Source: an uncultured Chloracidobacterium sp.
GTDB lineage: Bacteria; Acidobacteriota; Blastocatellia; Pyrinomonadales; Pyrinomonadaceae
Length of the DNA stretch: 50,612 nt
NCBI GenBank assembly: GCA_937941715.1
Contig: CALDGX010000243.1
Coordinates: 1 to 50,612, forward strand
Direction: 5' to 3'
Below, piece after piece: positions 42,106 to 50,612 of the stretch (position 1 is its first letter; each line of letters starts with the position of its first letter). The notes under the pieces were generated by a model. It was not told the DNA's origin. It saw nothing but the letters and a program-made list of their open reading frames with translations, and ran no database searches. A program made the translations under genes and the position numbers.

Positions 42106-42537
42106 ATGAAACCTGAACAGATATTTACGATCGTAAATCTCGTCGCCATCGCCGGATGGCTGCTGATAGCGATACTGCCGCGGTGGAGGTACACCCGGAT
42201 GATCGTGCTCTCGGGTGCGATCCCGCTTTTGCTGGCGGTGCCGTACACAATCCTGATCGTGCTTTTTTTCGGGCAGGCAGAGGGCGGTTTTGGCTCGTTA
42301 GCTGACGTAATGAAGCTCTTTACCAACGAGTGGGCGGTGCTCGCCGGGTGGATCCACTATCTGGCATTCGACCTGTTTGTCGGCAGTTGGGAGGTTAAGG
42401 ACGCTCAAGCACGAAATGTGCCCCATCTATGGGTGATCCCGTGCCTGGTGCTGACATTTATGCTCGGGCCGATCGGATTTTTGACCTACAACGTCCTGCG
42501 TTTGTTTCCGCAGAAGGATGGTGAGGATGTTATCTGA
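42106..42537 (+). CDS. ABA4-like membrane protein (DUF4281)
   Basis: 143 residues with about four membrane helices. The stretch NEWAVLAGWIHYLAFDLFVGSW and the end GPIGFLTYNVLR match the ABA4-like family, named from the plant protein needed for neoxanthin synthesis. Bacterial members have no settled reaction. A GAGGTAGAG ribosome-like site precedes the ATG. The gene overlaps the next by 11 bp, so the two are translationally coupled. It lies downstream of tetR and the second operator-like site. Confidence 0.87.
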   Translation: MKPEQIFTIVNLVAIAGWLLIAILPRWRYTRMIVLSGAIPLLLAVPYTILIVLFFGQAEGGFGSLADVMKLFTNEWAVLAGWIHYLAFDLFVGSWEVKDAQARNVPHLWVIPCLVLTFMLGPIGFLTYNVLRLFPQKDGEDVI

Positions 42538-43300
42538 CCTGTTTCGAAAACAGCCGATAGCGATGGCCGCGGGAGCGATCTCGTTCATCGGGTTCCTGAT
42601 CATGATCGGATTTGCCCTTGCCGACCCGACCGAGGTGCTGGGCGTCAACCGCTGGATCAAGCCGATGAAATTCTTTGTCTCGATCAGCGTCTTTATGTGG
42701 ACGATCGGGATATATCTCTATCAACTTCGCGGCTGGGAAAGGTTTTCGAGGCGCATCTCGCTGGGATTGAGCGCGGTCTTTGTGATCGAGATGGCCGCTA
42801 TCGTCGGCCAGGCGGCACGCGGGACAACATCGCACTTCAATATCGGAAACGCGTTTGACGGGGCTGTCTTTGCGATAATGGGTGTGGCGATCGCCGCGAG
42901 CACATTGATGACGGCATCGATCCTTTATCCTTATTTCAGAAGCGCAACCGGCCTTTCGGCAAATCTGATCCTGGGACTGCGGCTGGGACTGATCGTGTTT
43001 TTGATAGGAAGCGTGATTGGCGGGTATATGTCCGCGCAGACCGGCCACGCGGTCGGCGTTGCGGACGGCGGGCCGGGACTGCCAATCGTAAATTGGTCGA
43101 CGATAGGCGGTGACCTGCGTGTCGGACATTTTCTTGGGCTGCACGCCCTTCAGGCGATCCCGCTCGCCGCGCTTGTCGGCGAAAAACTCGCGATCAGGCG
43201 GGCATATGCGGTAACGGCCGCTTTCGCGGCCGTTTACACGCTGCTGGTTGCCGCGATATTCGTCCAGGCCCTTGCCGGCCGGCCGTTTATCGCGATGTGA
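42527..43300 (+). CDS. Seven-helix membrane protein of unknown function
   Basis: 257 residues, about seven hydrophobic helices and little outside the membrane. His residues cluster in QTGHAVG and GDLRVGHFLGLHALQ, possibly metal or haem ligands. I start at ATG 42527, with AAGGA (42514-42518) 8 nt upstream; ATG 42518 is also open. It overlaps the ABA4-like gene and converges with PPDK, 2 bp apart. I cannot name its family. Confidence 0.83.
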   Translation: MLSDLFRKQPIAMAAGAISFIGFLIMIGFALADPTEVLGVNRWIKPMKFFVSISVFMWTIGIYLYQLRGWERFSRRISLGLSAVFVIEMAAIVGQAARGTTSHFNIGNAFDGAVFAIMGVAIAASTLMTASILYPYFRSATGLSANLILGLRLGLIVFLIGSVIGGYMSAQTGHAVGVADGGPGLPIVNWSTIGGDLRVGHFLGLHALQAIPLAALVGEKLAIRRAYAVTAAFAAVYTLLVAAIFVQALAGRPFIAM

Positions 43301-43302
43301 CG

Positions 43303-46047
43303 TTACATCAAGATCGCCGCCTGAGCCGCCGCCAGTCTGGCGATCGGTACGCGGAACGGCGAGCAGCTGACATAGTTCATTCCCAACTTGTGACAGAACA
43401 TAACGCTGTCCGGGTCGCCGCCGTGTTCGCCGCAGATTCCGACCTTCAGCTTGGGCTTTTCTTCGCGGCCGCGTTCGATTCCCATACGGATGAGTTCGCC
43501 AATGCCGTCGGTATCTATGGTCTGGAACGGATCGTAAGGCAGGATACCGAGGTCGAGGTACTTGGGCAGAAATCCGCCGATATCGTCACGGCTAAATCCA
43601 AAGCTCATCTGCGTCAGGTCATTGGTGCCGTAGCTGAAAAAGTCGGCGACCTTCGCCATCAGTCCGGCGCGGATCGCGGCCCGCGGCGTTTCGATCATAG
43701 TACCGTAGAGATACGGTATCTTTTTGACCTTCATTTTCGCGCAAACCTCCTTGTAAACCCGGTCGACGACGATCTTCTGGTGCGACAGTTCGTTAAAGGT
43801 GCAGGTGACCGGGATCATGATCTCGGGCAGGGCCTTTTGTCCGGCCTTGATCAGCTCGGCGGTCGCCTCAAAGATGGCCCGCACCTGCATCTCGGTGATC
43901 TCGGGGTAGCTGATTCCGAGGCGGACACCGCGATGTCCGAGCATCGGGTTGTTTTCGTGCAGAGCGATGACGCGGCGCTTTAGTACGTTCATACTGATGC
44001 CGAGCACCTTGCTCAGTTCCTGCAGCTTTGCCTTATCGTGCGGGACAAACTCGTGCAGCGGCGGATCGAGCAAACGGATGGTGACCGGCAAGCCCCTCAT
44101 CACCTTGAGCGTGTCCTTGATGTCCTTCTTTACATATTTTGCGAGCTGATTGAGTGCCTCGCGGCGTTCCTTTTCCTCTTTCGCGACGATCATCCGCCGC
44201 AGGTGGAACAGCGGTTCTTCGCCGCCCTCGCCGTAGAACATATGCTCGGTCCTAAAAAGGCCGATGCCCTCGGCGCCAAATTTCATCGCCTGTGTCGCAT
44301 CCTCGGGCGTTTCCGCATTGGCACGGACGCCGAGCACTTTGACCTTGTCGACCAGCTTCATCAGCTCGGTGTACGAGCGGTTCTTGTCGAGGTCGATGGC
44401 GACGAGCGGCATCGTGCCTTCGTAAACAAGGCCCTTTGTGCCGTTGAGGCTCAGCCAGTCGCCTTCGTGGATGACGGTGCCGTCCTTGGTCTTGAACGTC
44501 GCCGCCTCGCGGTTGATCTCGATATCGCCGCAGCCGACGATACAGCATTTGCCCCAGCCGCGTGCGACCAGTGCGGCGTGCGAGGTCATGCCGCCCTTGG
44601 TTGTCAGAATGGCCTGTGATTTGTGCATGCCGTCGACGTCCTCGGGTGAGGTCTCCTCACGAACGAGGATCACTTTTTCGCCCTTTTGCGCCCACGTCAC
44701 GGCGTCAGCTGACGAAAACACGACGCGGCCGAGAGCACCGCCGGGGCCGGCGGGCAAGCCCTTGGCGATCGGTTTGGTGACGACCTCGGCCTTGGGGTCG
44801 AGCATCGGCAGCAACAGTTCTACCAATTGGTTGGGTGCGACACGCATGACCGCCGTTTTGATGTCGATCAGCTTTTCGGCGTACATCTCGGCCGCCATTC
44901 GGACCGCCGCGACGCCGTTACGCTTGCCGACGCGGCACTGGAGCATATACAGTTTGCCGCGTTCGATGGTGAACTCGATGTCCTGCATATCCTTGTAATG
45001 CCGCTCGAGCCGTTTCTGGAAATCGAATAGCTCTTTATAGAGTGCGGGCATCAGCTTTTCGAGCGTGGTGAATTTGCGTGACTGATCGTTCTTGGAATAC
45101 TCGTTGACGGGCGCCGGTGTGCGGATGCCGGCGACGACGTCCTCGCCCTGGGCGTTGACGAGATATTCGCCGTAAAATTTGTTCTCGCCCGAACCGGGAT
45201 CGCGGGTAAAGGCAACGCCCGTACAACAATCTTCGCCCATATTGCCGAAGACCATCGCCTGGATGTTGACCGCTGTGCCCCACTCATCGGGGATATTTTC
45301 GATACGCCGGTACTCGATCGCCCGCTTGCCGTTCCAGCTGCTGAAAACGGCTCCGATGCCGCCCCAGAGCTGCTTTTCCGGGTCATCCGGAAACTCGGAA
45401 CCGAGCACTTTCTTGATCGTCCTTTTATAATCGGCGACCAGCTTTTTGAGGTCGGCCGTGGTCAGGTCAGTGTCGGTTGTATAGCCGTTCTGATGTTTGA
45501 CTTGGTCGAGCTTTTCGTCGAGCAGCTTGCGGATGCCCTTGCCGCCCTTAGGCTCGATGCCGGCGGCCTTTTCCATTACCACATCGGCGTACATCATTAT
45601 CAAACGCCGATATGCGTCATAGGCGAACCGCTCGTCGCCGCTCTGGGCGATCAGGCCGCCGATCGTGTGTTCGGTCAGGCCGATGTTGAGCACCGTCTCC
45701 ATCATTCCGGGCATCGAGCGGCGTGCGCCCGAGCGGACCGAGACGAGCAACGGGTCTTTCGGGTCGCCGAACTTGCGGCCGGCGAGCTTTTCCATTTTTC
45801 GGATCGCCTTATCGGCCTCGTCCCTGAGAGTTGCGGGGTACTTTTTGCCGTTTTCGTAAAAGTGCGTGCAAACCTCTGTCGTGATGGTAAATCCCGGCGG
45901 AACCGGGAGTTGGAGGTCAGGGTGGCCGGCCATTTCAGCCAGATTCGCACCTTTTCCGCCCAGAAGGTTTTTCATCGATTCGTTGCCTTCTGCCTTGCCG
46001 CCGCCAAAGAAATATACGAATTTTTGATTTTTATTAGGTTTTGCCAT
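43303..46047 (-). CDS. ppdK: Pyruvate, phosphate dikinase
   Basis: 914 residues, normal length. It interconverts pyruvate, ATP and phosphate with phosphoenolpyruvate, AMP and pyrophosphate, in the cytoplasm. The N-terminal ATP-grasp domain (GGKGANLAEM, VSVRSGARRSMPGMMET) is followed by the swivelling domain with phospho-His H490 in GGMTSHAALVARG, then the PEP/pyruvate barrel with C895 in NYVSCSPFRVPIARLAAAQAA. The insertion and length fit PPDK rather than PEP synthase. It is divergent from the SRPBCC gene across 153 bp containing TGAC-N4-GTCA (46102-46113). Confidence 0.97.
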   Translation of the reverse strand: MAKPNKNQKFVYFFGGGKAEGNESMKNLLGGKGANLAEMAGHPDLQLPVPPGFTITTEVCTHFYENGKKYPATLRDEADKAIRKMEKLAGRKFGDPKDPLLVSVRSGARRSMPGMMETVLNIGLTEHTIGGLIAQSGDERFAYDAYRRLIMMYADVVMEKAAGIEPKGGKGIRKLLDEKLDQVKHQNGYTTDTDLTTADLKKLVADYKRTIKKVLGSEFPDDPEKQLWGGIGAVFSSWNGKRAIEYRRIENIPDEWGTAVNIQAMVFGNMGEDCCTGVAFTRDPGSGENKFYGEYLVNAQGEDVVAGIRTPAPVNEYSKNDQSRKFTTLEKLMPALYKELFDFQKRLERHYKDMQDIEFTIERGKLYMLQCRVGKRNGVAAVRMAAEMYAEKLIDIKTAVMRVAPNQLVELLLPMLDPKAEVVTKPIAKGLPAGPGGALGRVVFSSADAVTWAQKGEKVILVREETSPEDVDGMHKSQAILTTKGGMTSHAALVARGWGKCCIVGCGDIEINREAATFKTKDGTVIHEGDWLSLNGTKGLVYEGTMPLVAIDLDKNRSYTELMKLVDKVKVLGVRANAETPEDATQAMKFGAEGIGLFRTEHMFYGEGGEEPLFHLRRMIVAKEEKERREALNQLAKYVKKDIKDTLKVMRGLPVTIRLLDPPLHEFVPHDKAKLQELSKVLGISMNVLKRRVIALHENNPMLGHRGVRLGISYPEITEMQVRAIFEATAELIKAGQKALPEIMIPVTCTFNELSHQKIVVDRVYKEVCAKMKVKKIPYLYGTMIETPRAAIRAGLMAKVADFFSYGTNDLTQMSFGFSRDDIGGFLPKYLDLGILPYDPFQTIDTDGIGELIRMGIERGREEKPKLKVGICGEHGGDPDSVMFCHKLGMNYVSCSPFRVPIARLAAAQAAILM

Positions 46048-46200
46048 AGGTCAAATATAGAGTGCTATTCAAATTTTAGCGACACGCTGCCGGTGAGAAT
46101 ATGACGAATGTCACAAATTTAAATACTCCCGCCGGCATCCGGAACCGACCGCCCGGCGAATGACTTCTTTCGACAAAAACGGTAACGTCGAAAAACATTT

Positions 46201-46659
46201 ATGGCCGAACATATTTTGGAACGCGAATTAACACTGGCCCTGCCGAGGGACGAGGCGTTCGCATTTTTTGCCGACGCCGGAAACCTCGAGCGGATCACGC
46301 CGCCCGAGTTGAATTTTCATATAATCACGCCTCAGCCGATCGACATCCGCCAGGGCACCCTGATCGACTATAAGCTGTGGATGCGCGGTATTCCGATGAG
46401 TTGGCGCACCGAGATCTCGGTCTGGGAACCGCCGTTTCGATTTGTCGATCAGCAGTTGAGAGGGCCTTACACGCAGTGGATACACACGCACACATTCACC
46501 GAGATCTCGCCCGATGAGACGCTGATACAGGACGAAGTGCGTTACCGCCTGCCGCTCGAACCGCTCGGCGATATCATCCATTTCCTGATCAGAAAGGAGC
46601 TGGACCACATCTTCGACTTTCGGCAACAGGCAGTCGCCGAGATACTCGGCAAAAAATGA
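46201..46659 (+). CDS. SRPBCC (START-like) family protein
   Basis: 152 residues forming a helix-grip fold: an opening strand (ILERELTLALPRDEAFAFFADAGNLERITPPE), curved strands with YKLWMRGIPMSWRTEI and FVDQQLRGPYTQWIHTHTF, and a long C-terminal helix. The pattern HTHTFTEISPDETLIQDEVRY is common in SRPBCC proteins found next to sugar epimerases, but no epimerase lies here. It probably binds a hydrophobic ligand. No ribosome site is obvious. Confidence 0.85.
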   Translation: MAEHILERELTLALPRDEAFAFFADAGNLERITPPELNFHIITPQPIDIRQGTLIDYKLWMRGIPMSWRTEISVWEPPFRFVDQQLRGPYTQWIHTHTFTEISPDETLIQDEVRYRLPLEPLGDIIHFLIRKELDHIFDFRQQAVAEILGKK

Positions 46660-46722
46660 GCCGGGGCATCCGATAATCGGTTCGCGCCCTGTTAAGATAA
46701 ATGGCAGGTAAGGAGTTGAATA

Positions 46723-47439
46723 TTGGCTGTGCAGAAAATTCTGATCGTCGAGGACGAACAACATCTGGCTGACGGTTTGCGGTTCAACCTTGAGGCCGAG
46801 GGCTTTGAGGTTGAGGTGGCTGTGGACGGGGCCGTCGCTCTGGATCGTCTGGCGGCGATGGCTTTCGACGCGGTCGTCCTCGATGTGATGCTGCCGAAAG
46901 TGGACGGATTTGAGGTCGCCCGTACGATGCGCGAGCGGGCCGATTATACCCCGATATTGATGCTGACGGCTCGCGGCCGGCCCGAGGATGTGCTGATCGG
47001 ATTTGAAGCCGGGACGGACGATTATCTGGCAAAGCCGTTCGACCTTGAGATATTTCTTGCCCGGCTAAAGGGCCTTTTGCGTCGGCGGCAATGGCTCGCC
47101 GGCGACGGCGGCAAGCCCGCGGCCGAGACCGTGATCAACGTCAATGGCCGCATCATCGACCTGGAAAACCTCGAGCTCCGCAACGGCAGCGAGTTGGTGC
47201 GAATGACGCTGATGGAGGCCAAACTGCTCCGCTACCTGATCGAGCACGAGGGCCGGGCCGTGTCCCGCAAGGTCATTCTCGAAGAGGTCTGGGAACTGCA
47301 GGAGGACACCGACACACGGGCGATCGATAATTTTATCGTCCGGCTGCGCAGGCATCTCGAGGACCAGCCGAACGAACCGAAGATCGTCCAAACGGTCCGC
47401 GGCATCGGTTACAGATTCGTCTCCGACGCCGCGAAATGA
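46723..47439 (+). CDS. OmpR/PhoB-family response regulator (no adjacent kinase)
   Basis: 238 residues. The receiver domain has E10-D11, the phospho-acceptor D54 (LDVMLPKVDG), T82 and K104. The C-terminal winged helix (about 130-235) ends in VRGIGYRFV, as in the OmpR family. The start is TTG 46723, supported by AAGGAG at 46710-46715 seven bases upstream. No histidine kinase follows; the next gene points the other way, so its partner is elsewhere. Confidence 0.93.
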   Translation: MAVQKILIVEDEQHLADGLRFNLEAEGFEVEVAVDGAVALDRLAAMAFDAVVLDVMLPKVDGFEVARTMRERADYTPILMLTARGRPEDVLIGFEAGTDDYLAKPFDLEIFLARLKGLLRRRQWLAGDGGKPAAETVINVNGRIIDLENLELRNGSELVRMTLMEAKLLRYLIEHEGRAVSRKVILEEVWELQEDTDTRAIDNFIVRLRRHLEDQPNEPKIVQTVRGIGYRFVSDAAK

Positions 47440-47445
47440 ACCCCG

Positions 47446-50400
47446 CTATCTTACGTATGCGTTGGGTGTCGCGACGTCACCGGCGACGCCCCATGTGAAG
47501 TACAGTCCGCCGCCGTCCGAACTCTTACGGACATACCAGGTCGAGTCGGACGGACGCCAAATGGCAAAATCGTATTTTCCGTCGCCCTCATAATCGCCGA
47601 TCACCGGCACATCACCGCTGACGCCCCAAGCTACGGCCATGAAATCATCGTTTGAGCTCTTGAGGACATACCAGACACTGGTCGATGTGCGGAAAACGGC
47701 GATGTCCGCCTTTCCGTCGCCGTCGTAATCACCGGCGGCCGTCTTGTCGCCCGCCATACCGAATTGGCGAATATAGAACTGGCTGTCGGAGCTTCGCCAC
47801 ACATACCAGACGCCGGTTGACGGACGGAATATCGCGACATCGTCCTTGCCGTCGCCGTCGAAATCGGCGGCCACGGGCCGGTCGCCGTTCGAGCCGAGCG
47901 TACGAACGCTCAACGAGTTGTCAGAGCTTTGCCGGATGTACCAATTGCCGTCACTTGGCCGCCAGACGGCTATGTCGGCCCTGCCGTCGCCGTCGAAATC
48001 ACCCGGGACCGGCACGTCATTTGCCAATCCGAACTGCGTGAAATAGATCGGACGATTTGTCCGGTCAACAACGAACCAAAGTCCGTTCTCAGGCCGGAAG
48101 AATGCAAAATCGGTGAGCCGGTCGCCGTCATAGTCGGCCGGGACGATGGTGTCGGTCGGCCGGGCAAATTTGAGCACGGCGGCCGAACTATTCAGCGACG
48201 AAACGTACCAGTTCGAATTGCTCGGCCGATAGACCGAAAAATCGGTGCGGCGGTCGCCGCTGTAATCAAAGTAGTTACCCCTGGCGACCTGACAGCTGTT
48301 GAGCAGTATCGAAATATCATTCGAACCGAAATTGACCGAGACGATGTCAGGCTTGCCGTCGGTATTAAAATCCGCGACGCGGACCGCATTCGGATTTTCG
48401 CCGACCGTCACGTCGTTCGAAGTGACGCGGACGACGTTGGTCCCGCTCATCGCGGTGGCATAGGTCTTGGTGCCGCTGTTCAGGAAGTCGGCCGCCGCGA
48501 TCGATATCGGGTTTGGGCCGCCTGACGGGTTGCTGGACGAGCAGAAGGTAAATATGCCGTTCGCGTTGCCGGTACAGCTGGTCACGCTGTCCGAATTGTA
48601 ATTGGCCACGATCAGGTCGGCGATGCCGTCGCCTCCGAGGTCGGCGAGTTCGACGGCGACCGGGCCCGATCCGGTCGCGATATTCTGACTCAGCACGAAC
48701 GTGCCATTGCCGTTACCCAAAAACGTCGAGACGCTGTCCGAACCGAAATTGGCGACGATCACGTCCTTGTTGCCGTCGGGATTGAGGTTTGCGGTCATGA
48801 CGAATGACGGCTGTGTGCGGGTACGGATCGACGTGCCGGCCGTGAATGCACCCGTGCCGGTGCCGAGCAGGACCGAAACGGTCCCAGAGAAAAAGCTGCC
48901 GAAGTTGGCGACGATGAGATCCTGTTTCGAATCGTTGTTAAAGTCGGCCGATGCGATCGAGAGCGGACTTGCCCCAACAAAGAAACTAGACGGGGCACCG
49001 AAAGTGCCGTTGCCGTTACCCGGATAGATCGCGACCGTGTTCGAACCGGAATTAGTTACCGCGAGGTCAAAATTATTGTCGGCATTGAACTTACCGGCGG
49101 TTATCGCGTACGGCCCCGAGCCGGCACTCAGCAGCGTTTGCGGCTGCATGGTACCGTTGCCGTTGCCGAGCAGGATCGAAACGTCGTTCGACACCTGGTT
49201 GGTCACCGCCAGATCGGCCTTGCCGTCGTTGTTATAGTCGGCCACAGCGACATTGGTCGGATTGATGCCGACCGGGAAATTGGTCGGGGCGAATGACGCC
49301 GCGGAACAGCTGCCCGGCGGCGGCGGCGGGATCGGGCCGGTCGTTATATCGATGCTCCAACCGCCGGCGATCGAGCCCGATGTCGTCGTCGCTGATGACA
49401 TCACGAACAGCCGCCATTCGCCGTTCGGGCTGAAACCGTTGAACACACTCAGTCCGAAGCCGCCGCTGTAGTACGGCGCAAGCGGTGCCGGTCCGGGAAA
49501 GTACTGTGTCGTAAACGTATTATCTGTCGGCTTGTAAGTGCCCGTCACGATCGGTATCGGGACACTGTTTGCCGCCGAGTCGTCAAAGGTCAAATTGACG
49601 TTCGAAACGGCTGTACTGCCTCCGGCTCCGGCCATCAGGACGAGGCTGCGGCCGTTCGGGCTGACGAGCAGGAATCGGGACGACTGCGGATTGGCCAGGG
49701 TAAGGCCGGTGAGCGTTACGTTAATGTCGGTCACACCGCCGGTCTGGCCCGCAACGGAGATCGGTGTTCCGTACGGCGACGCGGGCCGGTTGTTGTCGAA
49801 CACGCCGATGAACGTGTTGTTGGCGAACGTGGCCGGCGCGCCGTCGGTGGTGATCGACATCGACCAGCCCGAGTTTATGCTGCCCGCACTCGTAGTTGCG
49901 TCGTCGGCTACGTAAAGCGTCCAGTTGCCGTTCGGGTCGGTGCCGTTAAAGACCGACGCAAATGTCGCCGAGTTCGGCTGGCTGTAAGGCCCGGCCGGTG
50001 CCGGCGAGGGAAATGTGTCAGCAGTGCCGTCGCCGCTGGTCGGCTTGTAACTGCCGGTCTGCGGATCGGTGTTGGTCCCGATCGTGCCGGCCGCGTCATC
50101 CGCAAATGTCCAGACACGGTCATCGACATTGATGGTTCCCGAGGCGTCCGAGAGAAAGATGTATTTAGCGCCGGTCGGCCCGACGAGCAGTACGTCGAGG
50201 TCATTCATCCGCTGATGGCTGACGCCGTTGAGCGTGACGGCGACGCGCGTGATCGTCCCGGTCATACCGGCGACCGTGATCTGCGATGGATAGACCGAGG
50301 CGGTCGTCGGCGCCGTTTGCGAAGGTACGGCATTGATCGTCACGCTCGTGTTGTTGGAAAAGACCGTATTCGGCGCTACCGGCCGGACCTGAGCGGGCAC

Positions 50401-50475
50401 GGCGGCCGTAAGCGAAAAGACGATCAAGAGAACCTGCAGGATTGCTGACCGGGAACGACCGCTGTGATGGAACAT
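47446..50475 (-). CDS. Large secreted protein with two P-domain-like modules and FG-GAP propeller repeats
   Basis: 1009 residues. Signal peptide (1-28, ending AVPAQ). Two domains like the proprotein-convertase P domain follow (about 35-215 and 216-385, each ending in SG.I..GWS..I.T). Then come seven FG-GAP repeats with calcium-binding DxNxDGxxD-like loops (about 400-720). Last are six tight repeats of about 46 residues (GDYDGDGKADIAVFR....WYV) to the end. The calcium loops and lack of any catalytic domain suggest a surface-bound or released binding protein. GGAGG at 50481-50485 lies 5 nt before the ATG. No sorting domain or anchor is visible at the C-terminus. Confidence 0.92.
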   Translation of the reverse strand: MFHHSGRSRSAILQVLLIVFSLTAAVPAQVRPVAPNTVFSNNTSVTINAVPSQTAPTTASVYPSQITVAGMTGTITRVAVTLNGVSHQRMNDLDVLLVGPTGAKYIFLSDASGTINVDDRVWTFADDAAGTIGTNTDPQTGSYKPTSGDGTADTFPSPAPAGPYSQPNSATFASVFNGTDPNGNWTLYVADDATTSAGSINSGWSMSITTDGAPATFANNTFIGVFDNNRPASPYGTPISVAGQTGGVTDINVTLTGLTLANPQSSRFLLVSPNGRSLVLMAGAGGSTAVSNVNLTFDDSAANSVPIPIVTGTYKPTDNTFTTQYFPGPAPLAPYYSGGFGLSVFNGFSPNGEWRLFVMSSATTTSGSIAGGWSIDITTGPIPPPPPGSCSAASFAPTNFPVGINPTNVAVADYNNDGKADLAVTNQVSNDVSILLGNGNGTMQPQTLLSAGSGPYAITAGKFNADNNFDLAVTNSGSNTVAIYPGNGNGTFGAPSSFFVGASPLSIASADFNNDSKQDLIVANFGSFFSGTVSVLLGTGTGAFTAGTSIRTRTQPSFVMTANLNPDGNKDVIVANFGSDSVSTFLGNGNGTFVLSQNIATGSGPVAVELADLGGDGIADLIVANYNSDSVTSCTGNANGIFTFCSSSNPSGGPNPISIAAADFLNSGTKTYATAMSGTNVVRVTSNDVTVGENPNAVRVADFNTDGKPDIVSVNFGSNDISILLNSCQVARGNYFDYSGDRRTDFSVYRPSNSNWYVSSLNSSAAVLKFARPTDTIVPADYDGDRLTDFAFFRPENGLWFVVDRTNRPIYFTQFGLANDVPVPGDFDGDGRADIAVWRPSDGNWYIRQSSDNSLSVRTLGSNGDRPVAADFDGDGKDDVAIFRPSTGVWYVWRSSDSQFYIRQFGMAGDKTAAGDYDGDGKADIAVFRTSTSVWYVLKSSNDDFMAVAWGVSGDVPVIGDYEGDGKYDFAIWRPSDSTWYVRKSSDGGGLYFTWGVAGDVATPNAYVR

Positions 50476-50532
50476 AACTACCTCCGGGATTTCGACTTCT
50501 TAGCTGAACAGTATCACCATCCGCGGCCGCAT

Positions 50533-50612
50533 TCAACGCCCCTCTGAGCGTGACTGCCGGCCGACGACCTTGACGGCGCCGCGCCATTTTTCGTGCAGTT
50601 CAAACCGCCATA
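50533..50612 (-). CDS. Possible 3' end of a gene entering from the right edge
   Basis: On the minus strand one frame is open from the window edge to TGA (50533-50535) and reads WRFELHEKWRGAVKVVGRQ followed by a short basic end. It looks like the C-terminus of a protein and would precede the FG-GAP gene by 57 bp on the same strand. Too short to identify. Confidence 0.3.
   Translation of the reverse strand, partial: WRFELHEKWRGAVKVVGRQSRSEGR

Noticed and set aside
1..50612. CRISPR array, tRNA, rRNA, transposase or integrase
   Set aside because: I looked for spaced identical repeats, T-loop motifs and recombinase proteins and saw none.

Overview
The window looks like a chromosomal segment of a free-living, GC-rich Gram-negative bacterium. 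An outer membrane is implied by BamA, Skp/OmpH, FabZ and LpxA. The mix of genes (b558-type SdhCAB, pyruvate phosphate dikinase, many secreted propeller proteins and hydrolases, sigma/anti-sigma pairs, FG-GAP proteins) resembles the Acidobacteriota, perhaps the Blastocatellia. That placement is an inference from gene style only; no rRNA gene is present. I saw no tRNA, rRNA, CRISPR array, prophage or intact insertion sequence.

Layout. 1-1.0 kb: an AT-rich orphan membrane/secreted ORF between two diverged copies of a repeat. 1.1-2.8 kb: a STAS protein and a GAF/HD-GYP phosphodiesterase, separated by an unusual inverted array of heptamers. 2.9-7.4 kb: a LysR regulator divergent from sdhCAB, which ends in a strong terminator. 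7.5-14.9 kb: an envelope cluster (bamA, skp, terminator, fabZ, two-TM protein, lpxA, zinc-ribbon protein, FHA-TM-peptidase-like protein) without lpxD or lpxB. 14.9-25.4 kb: a secreted protein, an orphan NorD/CbbO-like VWA protein, an Uup-type ABC-F ATPase, two secreted sugar-dehydrogenase-like propellers flanking a PPK2, and an ABHD18-like hydrolase. 25.4-26.4 kb: a Fic enzyme with its own palindromic operator, followed by what looks like a second, diverged copy of the preceding gene's 3' end. 26.5-30.6 kb: sigma factor, zinc-finger anti-sigma factor and PQQ-type propeller. 30.7-40.7 kb: secreted M28 peptidase, three exported nucleases, AcpS/PgeF head to head, a stand-alone DsbD N-domain protein and RlmN. 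40.7-43.3 kb: an NTF2-like protein and a TetR regulator with two operator-like sites controlling itself and probably an ABA4-like/7-TM membrane pair. 43.3-50.6 kb: PPDK, an SRPBCC protein, an orphan OmpR-type regulator and a large secreted P-domain/FG-GAP protein.

How the genes fit together. SdhCAB and PPDK are central carbon and energy genes. The bamA-lpxA block builds the outer membrane. The nucleases, M28 peptidase, propeller dehydrogenases and FG-GAP protein form a large exported set for degrading or binding extracellular polymers. Regulation is dense and local: LysR, TetR, Fic-HTH, sigma/anti-sigma, STAS/HD-GYP and an orphan response regulator.

The most interesting candidates are the Fic cassette, the TetR/ABA4-like/7-TM operon, the sigma/anti-sigma/propeller operon, the FHA-TM-peptidase fusion and the heptamer array.
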